Of a stretch of 64,000 nucleotides of DNA, positions 23,871 through 31,900 are shown in pieces. How positions within the stretch are numbered: the stretch's first letter is position 1; each line of letters starts with the position of its first letter. The notes below the pieces were generated by a model. It was not told the origin of the DNA, made no database searches, and saw nothing but the letters and a program-made list of their open reading frames with translations. The DNA comes from an uncultured Prevotella sp. (GTDB lineage: Bacteria; Bacteroidota; Bacteroidia; Bacteroidales; Bacteroidaceae): positions 27,314 to 91,313 of the forward strand of contig CALUGP010000009.1 of assembly GCA_944320195.1 (NCBI GenBank), written 5' to 3'. The position numbers were made by a program, and so were the translations under genes.

Positions 23871-25119
23871 GCTTGTCGCCTTTTTTCTTGAATTTCCCTT
23901 TGCCTTTATACTTGCCATTACGTTTGTTTCCTCTACGGTTGTTGTTGCCGTGTTCGGTAACTTTGTATTCAGGAGCTTTACCCAAACCTTTGGGCAATGG
24001 CATTTTCTCGACTTCATATCCCAGGAACTTCTCTATCTGCATGAACATTGAGATTTCCTTTCCGCGTACAAGCGTTACGGCTATTCCGTCATGGTCCGCA
24101 CGTGCCGTTCTGCCAATGCGGTGTACATAATCTTCCGAATCGTGAGGCACGTCGTAGTTGATTACCATGGAGATGTCATCAATGTCTATGCCGCGTGCCA
24201 CTATGTCGGTAGCCACCAAGACGTCAATCTGTCCGCTTTTGAAAAGGTACATCACTTCATCCCTTTGGCTTTGCATAAGGTCAGAGTGCATTTCTCCGCT
24301 GTTGATTTTCACGGACTTGAGATACTTGTTGATCTCCTTCACTTTCAGCTTTGAACTGGAGAATATGATCACGCGCTTTTGTCCGTATGTCTTGAATATG
24401 CTTCTCAATACGCCGTTCTTCTGATTTTCATGGCATACGCAGGCTAACTGCTTTATCTTTTCCGCCGGTTTGCTGACTGCCAGTTTTATTGTTGCCGGAT
24501 TCTTAAGAATCGTTCTTGCCAATTCTTCAATCTTGTTGGGCATCGTGGCTGAGAACATGATTGTCTGACAGTTGGCCGGCAACAGCTTCGCAATGGAAAG
24601 TATGTCTTCATGGAACCCCATGTCGAGCATGCGGTCGGCTTCGTCAAGAACAAAGAATGAGACTTTGCCCAAGTCGACATTGCCCATGGTGATATGGCTT
24701 ATCAGTCTTCCGGGGGTTGCGATTATTACATCTGCGCCCATCTTCATGCTTTTGTATTCCTGGTCATACCGGTTGCCGTCGTTGCCACCGTAAACGGCTA
24801 CGCTGCTGACAGACGGCATGTAATACGAGAATCCCTGCATGGCTTGGTCTATTTGTTGGGCCAGTTCCCGTGTGGGGCTCATGATGACGCAGTTTATCGA
24901 CTCCTCTGGGAAATCCTCCTCGTCGAGCATGCTTAGTATTGGCAACAGGTATGCGGCAGTCTTGCCGGTACCGGTCTGTGCTATGCCGAGAACGTCTTTC
25001 CCGGCCAGAATTTCAGGTATGCATCTCTCTTGTATTGGAGTGCATGCGGTCCACCCCATGTCGTCTATTGCGTCAAGTGTGTTGTCGCTTAAGTCTAAAT
25101 CGTAAAAATCCATAGTCAT
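23851..25119 (-). CDS. DEAD-box RNA helicase
   Basis: An ATP-dependent RNA helicase of about 422 residues. In order it shows: the Q-motif region (CTPIQERCIP), motif I AQTGTGKT, PTRELAQQ, TPGR, motif II DEAD, SAT in FSATMP, ARGIDIDD and HRIGRTAR. The C-terminal tail of about 35 residues is strongly basic (GNKRNGKYKGKGKFKKKGD), as in RhlE-like proteins that bind RNA. ATGs at 25119 and 25113 are both possible; longer versions would run into the permease gene. It is the last gene of the lon-tgt-permease run. Confidence 0.95.
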   Translation of the reverse strand: MTMDFYDLDLSDNTLDAIDDMGWTACTPIQERCIPEILAGKDVLGIAQTGTGKTAAYLLPILSMLDEEDFPEESINCVIMSPTRELAQQIDQAMQGFSYYMPSVSSVAVYGGNDGNRYDQEYKSMKMGADVIIATPGRLISHITMGNVDLGKVSFFVLDEADRMLDMGFHEDILSIAKLLPANCQTIMFSATMPNKIEELARTILKNPATIKLAVSKPAEKIKQLACVCHENQKNGVLRSIFKTYGQKRVIIFSSSKLKVKEINKYLKSVKINSGEMHSDLMQSQRDEVMYLFKSGQIDVLVATDIVARGIDIDDISMVINYDVPHDSEDYVHRIGRTARADHDGIAVTLVRGKEISMFMQIEKFLGYEVEKMPLPKGLGKAPEYKVTEHGNNNRRGNKRNGKYKGKGKFKKKGDKPKEPRK

Positions 25120-25121
25120 TA

Positions 25122-26342
25122 TTAATTGGGTGCCTTGCGGTAGCAGAAGTATGCCACTACTGTGAATATGATATTTGGTATCCATGCAGCAAGCATCGGT
25201 GGCGTGTCCGCATTTATTGCGAATGTCGACGATACCGTCTGCAGCATGATGTATGTAAAGCTTAGTGCAAGGCCTATGCCGAGATATAGTCCCATCCCAC
25301 CTTTGCGCTTTCTTGAAGAAAGGGACAAACCTATAGTTGTCAGGATGAACGAGGCGAACGAAGTAGCTATTCGCTTATGGAATTCGACTTCATATTGCAC
25401 TACGTTGCCTGAACCGCGGTCAATCTGTTTGCTTATATAATCGCGAAGTTGCGGACTTGTGAATGTTTCCTGCTGGCCTTTTGAAAAAACAAGATCAGTA
25501 GGTTCCATCATTATGGTTGTGTCTTTTACAGACCCGCTTGTGATGGTTTCTCGCATTCCTTTAAGCTGCCTTATGCGCCAGTTGCGTGCCTTCCAATGGT
25601 ATTTTGAGTCGGAAATGGTGTCATATTGTATTTCGGATGCCGTCATGTGGCTTACCAGTTTCTTGTCCTCGAACTTGTCAAGGCAGAAGCCGTAGCCTTT
25701 TTTCAGGTTGTTGTCATAATGCTGTATATACGCTATGACACCTTTGCCTACCTGCAGTTGCACGTTCTCGGCCGACGTGTTTTTCTTTTTGTTTTTGTAT
25801 ATTGTTTCAAAGTTTTGCCTTATGATGGTGCCTTTGGGTATTACATATGCGCCGAGGAAGAATGTCATGATAGAGATAAGTGCGGCTGAAATCATGTAGG
25901 GACGCATCAGCCTTTTAAAGCTTACGCCTGCAGCCAGCATGGATATTATTTCAGAGTTGCCTGCAAGTTTAGATGTGAAGAATATAACGGCAATGAAAAC
26001 GAACAACGGACTGAACAAGTTGGCGAAGTATGGCACAAAGTTCATGTAGTAGTCAACGACTATCGCTCTTAGCGGAGCATGGTATTGTGTGAACTTGGCA
26101 AGGTTCTCATTGATGTCGAAGACTATGGAAATTGAAATGATCAGCGCAATCGAGTAAAAATAGGTGCCGATGAATTTCTTTATTATATACCAGTCAAGTT
26201 TCTTAAGATATTTTGCCGGATTGAGAAAAGCCAAATTCTTGCCAAGCCATGTGAACGCGGCAATAAGCCATTTGAGATGTCTCTTCTGCCATCTCGCAAA
26301 TCTTAAAGCTTTTCTGTATTTCCTTATGTTTTTTGTCTTCAT
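25122..26342 (-). CDS. LptF/LptG (YjgP/YjgQ) family permease
   Basis: An inner-membrane component of the LPS export ABC transporter, about 406 residues. The start MKTKNIRKYR is followed by a cytoplasmic region and LDWYIIKKFIGTYFYSIALI, the first helix of the family. Further helices lie near 95-125, 140-170 and three at the C-terminus (about 330-405), with a periplasmic beta-jellyroll domain between. A single LptF/G-type gene is visible here. It begins 1 nt from the tgt stop and precedes the DEAD-box gene, so these are one transcript. Whether it is F or G is not decidable here. Confidence 0.88.
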   Translation of the reverse strand: MKTKNIRKYRKALRFARWQKRHLKWLIAAFTWLGKNLAFLNPAKYLKKLDWYIIKKFIGTYFYSIALIISISIVFDINENLAKFTQYHAPLRAIVVDYYMNFVPYFANLFSPLFVFIAVIFFTSKLAGNSEIISMLAAGVSFKRLMRPYMISAALISIMTFFLGAYVIPKGTIIRQNFETIYKNKKKNTSAENVQLQVGKGVIAYIQHYDNNLKKGYGFCLDKFEDKKLVSHMTASEIQYDTISDSKYHWKARNWRIRQLKGMRETITSGSVKDTTIMMEPTDLVFSKGQQETFTSPQLRDYISKQIDRGSGNVVQYEVEFHKRIATSFASFILTTIGLSLSSRKRKGGMGLYLGIGLALSFTYIMLQTVSSTFAINADTPPMLAAWIPNIIFTVVAYFCYRKAPN

Positions 26343-26343
26343 G

Positions 26344-27471
26344 TTAAATCCGTTTGCCAAGCTGGTCTATCACTGATGTCTTCCATCTTACAAAGTCACC
26401 GGCTTCTATGTGTTTGTGTGCGTCTTGTACAAGACGCAGGTAGAATGCCAGGTTGTGTATGCTTGCTATCTGCATGGCTAGCAGTTCTTGGGCTTTGAAC
26501 AGATGGTGCAGATAGGCCTTCGAGTATGTTCTGTCAACGTCGCAGCCGTCGGGGTCTATTGGTGAGAAATCGGTTTCCCATTTCTTGTTGCGCATGTTCA
26601 TCGTGCCGTTGTATGTGAAAAGCATTGCGTTGCGTCCGTTGCGTGTAGGCATTACACAGTCGAACATGTCAACTCCGCGCTCGATTGCTTCGAGAATGTT
26701 CTGTGGTGTGCCTACCCCCATCAGGTAACGTGGTTTGTCTTTTGGCAGTATTTCGTTGACAACTTCAATCATTTCATACATCACCTCCGTTGGTTCTCCC
26801 ACGGCCAGACCGCCGATGGCGTTGCCTTCCGCGCCCTTGTCGGCAATGAATTTTGCCGCGTCGCGCCGCAAGTCCTTGAAAGTGCAGCCCTGCACGATAG
26901 GGAACAGTACCTGGTCATATCCGTAAAGAGGTTCGGTTTCGTTGAACCGCTTGATACAACGGTCAAGCCAGCGTTGTGTAAGCATCAGGCTTTTCTTGGC
27001 GTATTGGTAATCACTTTGTCCTGGAGGACATTCGTCGAAAGCCATGATTATGTCAGCACCGATGGCTCTTTCTGTGTCGATGACGTTCTCCGGGGTGAAG
27101 AAATGCTTGCTGCCGTCAATGTGTGATCTGAACTCGCATCCCTCTTCTTTCAGTTTCCTGATTCCGGTGAGCGAGAACACTTGGAAGCCGCCGCTGTCGG
27201 TAAGTATCGGCCGGTCCCATGTATTGAACTTGTGCAGTCCTCCGGCGGCTTTCAGAACATCAAGTCCCGGCCGTAGGTACAGATGGTATGTGTTGCCCAG
27301 TATAATTTGGGCTTTCACCTGTTGGCGTAGTTCGCTGAAATGAACGCCTTTGACGCTGCCGCATGTACCCACGGGCATGAATATCGGTGTCTGTATCTGT
27401 CCGTGTGCGGTGGTTATAAGACCGGTACGTGCGTCGCTGGCATTGTCTGTATGTTGTAGTTCGAAAAACAT
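26344..27471 (-). CDS. tgt: Queuine/preQ1 tRNA-ribosyltransferase
   Basis: It exchanges guanine-34 for preQ1 in tRNAs with GUN anticodons. It has 375 residues. The active-site regions are intact: TDSGGFQVFSL, AFDECPPG, GLAVGEP and the catalytic-Asp region FDCVMPTRNGRNAM. The usual zinc motif CxCxxC before the SKAYL helix is not seen: the region reads DPDGCDVDRTYSKAYL, with one Cys only, while the downstream His (IASIHNLAF) is kept. The start at 27471 (MFFELQH) lies 4 nt after the lon stop; ATG at 27486 would overlap lon. Confidence 0.93.
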   Translation of the reverse strand: MFFELQHTDNASDARTGLITTAHGQIQTPIFMPVGTCGSVKGVHFSELRQQVKAQIILGNTYHLYLRPGLDVLKAAGGLHKFNTWDRPILTDSGGFQVFSLTGIRKLKEEGCEFRSHIDGSKHFFTPENVIDTERAIGADIIMAFDECPPGQSDYQYAKKSLMLTQRWLDRCIKRFNETEPLYGYDQVLFPIVQGCTFKDLRRDAAKFIADKGAEGNAIGGLAVGEPTEVMYEMIEVVNEILPKDKPRYLMGVGTPQNILEAIERGVDMFDCVMPTRNGRNAMLFTYNGTMNMRNKKWETDFSPIDPDGCDVDRTYSKAYLHHLFKAQELLAMQIASIHNLAFYLRLVQDAHKHIEAGDFVRWKTSVIDQLGKRI

Positions 27472-27475
27472 GTCA

Positions 27476-29923
27476 TTAATCCTCAATGCTGAACGTGACG
27501 GGATTTTTTACTTTCTCGTCCGTAAGGGCGAAATCCCACACCTCCTGTATGTTTTCTACATAGTGGAAGTTTACGCCGCTTATGTATTCCTCGGATATTT
27601 CCTCTATATCTTTCCTGTTGTCCTTGCACATTACTATTTCGGTAATGCCCGCACGCTTGGCTGCAAGTATCTTTTCCTTGATGCCGCCTACGGGCAGCAC
27701 TTTGCCTCGCAGGGTTATCTCGCCGGTCATTGCCGTCTTGGCGCGGACTTTGCGTTGTGTCAGAGCCGACGCAATCGATGTGGCAATGGTTATGCCGGCT
27801 GACGGGCCGTCTTTCGGCGTGGCGCCTTCAGGCACGTGGATGTGTATGTTCCAATGGTCGAAGATGCGATAGTCAATGCCAAGGGTGTCGGCATGAGCCT
27901 TGACATATTCAAGCGCAAGCACGGCCGACTCTTTCATCACGTCGCCGAGATTGCCCGTAAGCGTGAGCTTTGAGCCCTTGCCCTTGCTAAGGCTTGTCTC
28001 TATGAACAGTATCTCTCCGCCTACGCTTGTCCACGCAAGGCCGGTAACCACGCCGGCGTACTCGTTGCCTTGGTATATGTCGCGGTAGAAAGGCGGATTG
28101 CCAAGCAGTTCTTTTATCTCCTCGGGAGTTATCTTATAGTAAGGCAATACGCCGTCTTTCGCTTTCATGAAAGCCAGCTTTCGCAATGCCTTGTTAATCT
28201 GTTTCTCCAACTGGCGCACACCGCTTTCACGCGTGTATTGTTCTATTATCTTTTCGATGGCCTGCTTGGTGAACATCAGCTTTTTCTCGTCAGCCAATCC
28301 GGTGTTCTCTTTTTCTTTCGGTATGAGATGGCGTTTGGCTATTTCCACCTTTTCCTCGGTTATGTAGCCGCTTACCTCTATCAGTTCCATGCGGTCGAGT
28401 AGGGGACGCGGAATGGTGTTAAGGTCGTTGGCGGTGGCTATGAAGAGAACTTTCGACAGGTCGTAGTCCACGTCCAGATAGTTGTCGTGGAATGCGAAGT
28501 TCTGCTCCGGGTCGAGCACCTCGAGCAGAGCCGATGCCGGGTCGCCGTTGATGGTGTTCTGCGTAACCTTGTCTATCTCATCGAGGATGAACACGGGGTT
28601 TGACGAGCCTGCTTTCTGTATGCTTTTGATTATTCGTCCTGGCATGGCGCCGATGTATGTGCGGCGGTGTCCGCGGATTTCCGCCTCGTCGTGTACTCCG
28701 CCGAGCGATATGCGTGCGTATTTGCGCTTCATGGCTGCGGCAATGCTCTTGCCGAGGCTTGTCTTGCCCACTCCCGGAGGACCGTACAGGCACACTATGG
28801 GCGACTTCAAGTCCTTTCTAAGGCTCAATACGGCCATGTATTCCAGTATGCGCTCCTTCACCTTCTTCATGCCGTAGTGGTCTTTGTCTAGCACTTTTTC
28901 GGCACGTTTCAGGTTGAGGTCGTCCGTAGTATAGCTTTCCCATGGCAGGTTTACCAGCGTTTGCAGGTAAGTCAGTTGTACGCTGAACTCCGGGCTTTGA
29001 GGGTTGAGTATGTCGAGCTTGTCAAGTTCCTTGTTGAATGTGGTCTCGATGTCCTCCGGCCACTTCTTTTTCTTGGCCGCTTCCATCAGTTCCTTGCGCT
29101 CTGGGTAGCTGTCGCCGCCCGTCAGTTCTTCCTTGATGTTCTTTATCTGCTGTTGCAGGAAGTATTCGCGCTGCTGTTCGTCTATGTCCTCGCGTGTCTT
29201 TGTGCGTATGTCATGCTTCAGTTCGAGCAGCTGCATTTCGCGGTGTAAGATTTTCAGCAACTTGAACAGCCTGTCCTTCAGGGAGTTTGTTTTTAGCAGC
29301 TTCACTTTTTCGGCCACGTCGAGCGGCATGCTCGTGCAGACGAAATTGAGCAGAATCACCGCGTTGTTTATGTTTTGCAGGGCAAACTGTGCCTCGTCAG
29401 GTATGTCGTCGTTTTTCTTCACGTAGTCAATGGTCACGTTGCGCAGGTCCTCGATGGCAGCCATGAACTCTTTGTCCTTCTCGTCGGGGAACTTTTCTGG
29501 AGCCACTTCCACCACACCTTTGAGGAACGGCATGGTGCTGTTGACGCTTGTCAGCTTGCACCTGCCCATGCCTTGCAATATCACTGTCACATTATTTCCT
29601 TGTCCGGGCATCTCGAGCACGCGTATCACCTTTGCGTGTACGCCGTATTCATGCAGTTGTTCTTTCTTTACGGGATTGTCCTCCTCGGCGTTCTTCTGGC
29701 AGAACACGGCAAACGCCTGCTCCGGCTTGTCTTTTATTTGGTTTATCAGGTTGAGGCTCGATGCGCGGCCTATCAGCACCGGCGAAACCACGCCCGGGAA
29801 CAACACCAGGTTGCGCGTGGCCAATACGGGCAGTTCGCCGTCCTTGTCTCCCTCAAACAGTTTCGTTATGTCACCCTCGTAGTCGGCTATCATTGAAAAT
29901 GCGCTGTTTACTTCTCTGTTCAT
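27476..29923 (-). CDS. lon: Lon protease
   Basis: An ATP-dependent cytosolic protease for damaged and regulatory proteins. It has 815 residues, full length. The LON substrate-binding domain is at about 30-230 (LPVLATRNLVLFPGV), then a coiled helical region, then the AAA+ module with Walker A YGPPGVGKTS, Walker B VFILDEIDK and sensor motifs. The C-terminal protease domain has the Ser in PKDGPSAG and the Lys in GGIKEKILAAKRAG. It has its own promoter at 29962-29969 and heads the lon-tgt-lptF/G-helicase transcript. It borders the accessory island. Confidence 0.98.
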   Translation of the reverse strand: MNREVNSAFSMIADYEGDITKLFEGDKDGELPVLATRNLVLFPGVVSPVLIGRASSLNLINQIKDKPEQAFAVFCQKNAEEDNPVKKEQLHEYGVHAKVIRVLEMPGQGNNVTVILQGMGRCKLTSVNSTMPFLKGVVEVAPEKFPDEKDKEFMAAIEDLRNVTIDYVKKNDDIPDEAQFALQNINNAVILLNFVCTSMPLDVAEKVKLLKTNSLKDRLFKLLKILHREMQLLELKHDIRTKTREDIDEQQREYFLQQQIKNIKEELTGGDSYPERKELMEAAKKKKWPEDIETTFNKELDKLDILNPQSPEFSVQLTYLQTLVNLPWESYTTDDLNLKRAEKVLDKDHYGMKKVKERILEYMAVLSLRKDLKSPIVCLYGPPGVGKTSLGKSIAAAMKRKYARISLGGVHDEAEIRGHRRTYIGAMPGRIIKSIQKAGSSNPVFILDEIDKVTQNTINGDPASALLEVLDPEQNFAFHDNYLDVDYDLSKVLFIATANDLNTIPRPLLDRMELIEVSGYITEEKVEIAKRHLIPKEKENTGLADEKKLMFTKQAIEKIIEQYTRESGVRQLEKQINKALRKLAFMKAKDGVLPYYKITPEEIKELLGNPPFYRDIYQGNEYAGVVTGLAWTSVGGEILFIETSLSKGKGSKLTLTGNLGDVMKESAVLALEYVKAHADTLGIDYRIFDHWNIHIHVPEGATPKDGPSAGITIATSIASALTQRKVRAKTAMTGEITLRGKVLPVGGIKEKILAAKRAGITEIVMCKDNRKDIEEISEEYISGVNFHYVENIQEVWDFALTDEKVKNPVTFSIED

Positions 29924-29961
29924 AAGTCGTCGTTACTTTCCCAAAAGTACATATTGGGGTG

Positions 29962-29969
29962 CAAAGTTA
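29962..29969 (-). promoter_or_regulatory. Promoter -7 element of lon
   Basis: Minus-strand TAACTTTG fits TAnnTTTG, 38 nt upstream of the ATG. No heat-shock-type element was recognised. Confidence 0.6.
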
Positions 29970-30106
29970 CTCATTTTAATCGACATAACGCTTTTCGACC
30001 TCCATATTTTAGTTTTAATAACGTTGGGCGATATTGTGTGATATTTTGTGTGATATTTCTGAGGTTTTGTTTTTGCTGGCAGTGGTTATTCTTATTTTGG
30101 AAATAT

Positions 30107-30928
30107 TTATTTTAACTCACAGATTGGAATCGTATCCATGCAAGAAAATCTTTCTATTAGAGTTCCGGGAGGTTGTGTGTAATCTCTGTCGTAACCGTCT
30201 CCATTTTCATCTAGGATCCATGTGTTTTCTTCAAATATTTTTTTCTTTTTTATTCTTCGGTTATTATAGCTTAATTTATACCAATATGCAGTTCCTTGAT
30301 GTTGATCGGTTATCAAAATATAATTTTTTCTTTTATAAAAATCATAATAAGCGGCATTGTTATCTTTATAAATCAATTTCATTTTTCCGTTTTTGTAAGT
30401 ATATATTAATAACTCTGTGTCAGCACAACAAGTACCTTCTTTGATGAAAAGCTCGGGCTTCCCGTCTTTGGTGATGTCATAAAGAAAGTATTCAGCATCA
30501 AGATGAAGTCCTTCTTTTACCGTGAGTTTTGTTTTGAAAATGGTGTTTATGTAAGCATTTTTGATGCCTTTCTTTGGCCCTCTTTTTACTCGTTCACGGA
30601 TGTTGTTGAGTTCTTTTTCATAGTTTTTTTGTATTTCTTCTTCGTAGGGCTCCCATGCCCATGAAAAAGCCTCCGACTGTATCGGGTACTCCCTTCCCAT
30701 ATTCTTAATAATGTTGAATGTGTCTTTTTTTAGTTCTTCCTTATAAAACGAATACCATGTTGCCTTTGCTATGGAGTCGAGAATGAACCTTTGTTTGAAA
30801 TATATGGAATCTATTATGAATATTTTATTTTCAATATATTTAGCTCTTATCTTTCTTATCTTTGGGTATAAGGAATATGATATTGTGCTTAAGCAGATAA
30901 CAAAAGCAATAGATAGAAAGCATTTCAT
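30107..30928 (-). CDS. Hypothetical exported protein with EF-hand-like loop
   Basis: A 273-residue protein of unknown function. The N-terminus (residues 2-20, CFLSIAFVICLSTISYSLY) is a signal peptide or anchor. The middle is a charged helical stretch (YEEEIQKNYEKELNNIRERV). Residues about 145-190 contain FLYDITKDGKPELFIK followed by LLIYTYKNGKMKLIY, resembling the calcium-loop/FG-GAP pattern found in secreted Bacteroidales and Firmicutes proteins. Base composition is much more AT-rich than the flanking lon gene. It is the first gene of the island, and no partner is obvious. Confidence 0.65.
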   Translation of the reverse strand: MKCFLSIAFVICLSTISYSLYPKIRKIRAKYIENKIFIIDSIYFKQRFILDSIAKATWYSFYKEELKKDTFNIIKNMGREYPIQSEAFSWAWEPYEEEIQKNYEKELNNIRERVKRGPKKGIKNAYINTIFKTKLTVKEGLHLDAEYFLYDITKDGKPELFIKEGTCCADTELLIYTYKNGKMKLIYKDNNAAYYDFYKRKNYILITDQHQGTAYWYKLSYNNRRIKKKKIFEENTWILDENGDGYDRDYTQPPGTLIERFSCMDTIPICELK

Positions 30929-31095
30929 TTTTTTTAGTTTTTTATTTTGCTATGTTTTCAATGATTTTCCATAGATGGCGTTGTGGAGTCGGCAGTGCTT
31001 ACTTGACCTTACACTTTATCTTGATATATTTTTCTAATGGCTTAATAGTAATACCGCATTTATATAAGTATTTCCCTTGCTTGTGCCGTCATATT

Positions 31096-31802
31096 TTATT
31101 CCTCCCATTTAACCATGTTTCTCGGTAGTTTTATCATTTTAGGTTCGCCGCGTTTGCCTGTTATGAAGTAGTTTTCGGCAAGACTTTCTTGGAATTTCAG
31201 CAAGAAAGCCGCCCTTATCCTTGCGCATTTCTCGTTGATAGAGTTGTTCAGTGGGTCGGTGGCGTTTACTATGTTTTTGTCGTAACTCCTTATTCCGAAC
31301 AAGTTTCTTGACACCCTCGCGCCTTTAATCCGCCCTTTTTGTGCCACTTATTATATCTCGCGAAGCATGGCCGGCCTATCATTTCACGATTTTCAGGCTT
31401 TTTCATAAAGTCTAATAGATAGTTGCTGGGCAACGACCGTATTTTTTTGTCACATTCAATATCTCCATACGGTTGCCTATATTTCCATAAATCTTTATTA
31501 TTAGACATTTCTTTGCCAATCCAAGGTAAATATACAAATCTTAAATTCCTTTTCGCAAAGCAGTCTTTTATTAGGTCGTAATTTTCACGGATACATTTGT
31601 TTACATCCTCATTGTATCTATCCTCCATATAGATTACTTCGTTGTTTACGCCTTCAAAAGGAATGCCAACTAAGTCAACTCCTAAATGCTCTACCGAGTA
31701 TTTAGGAGGGTTCTGGTCGTTAGAATCATCGTAAGTAGTGTGTCCGCTTTCTTGTTCTTCAGGTAGCGGTATGTATCTTTTCCGTTTAAATATGTTTCTC
31801 AT
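31096..31802 (-). pseudogene. Hypothetical island gene, split by a frameshift
   Basis: Two overlapping minus-strand frames appear to be one gene of about 235 codons. The first (31290-31802) encodes 170 residues, with a charged N-terminus (RNIFKRKRYIPLPEEQ) and RNLRFVYLPWIGKEM, ending ARYNKWHKKGGLKARG and a stop shortly after. The other frame continues from the same place as HKKGRIKGARVSRNLFGIRS down to 31096 and ends MIKLPRNMVKWEE. The switch point coincides with a CAAAAAGGGCGG run, a typical site of indels. No family was recognised for either part. If real, the protein is soluble and basic in its second half. Confidence 0.55.
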
Positions 31803-31823
31803 CTTATTGCTGCTTTAATAATT

Positions 31824-31887
31824 ACGTGAATTCGGTATAAGAAAACCTTTTTCAACTTTTCAAAGGTTTTCTTATGCCGGCTCACGT
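31824..31887. repeat. Short palindromic element with the MITE-like termini
   Basis: Arms ACGTGAATTCGGTATAAGAA (31824 on) and, as complement, ACGTGAGCCGGCATAAGAAA (from 31887 inward) both continue through ACCTTT around an 11-nt loop. The outer motif matches the termini of the element at 9008-9241. It lies between two co-directional genes and could end transcription of the upstream zinc-ribbon gene. Confidence 0.65.
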
Positions 31888-31900
31888 TAAATTAATTGTT

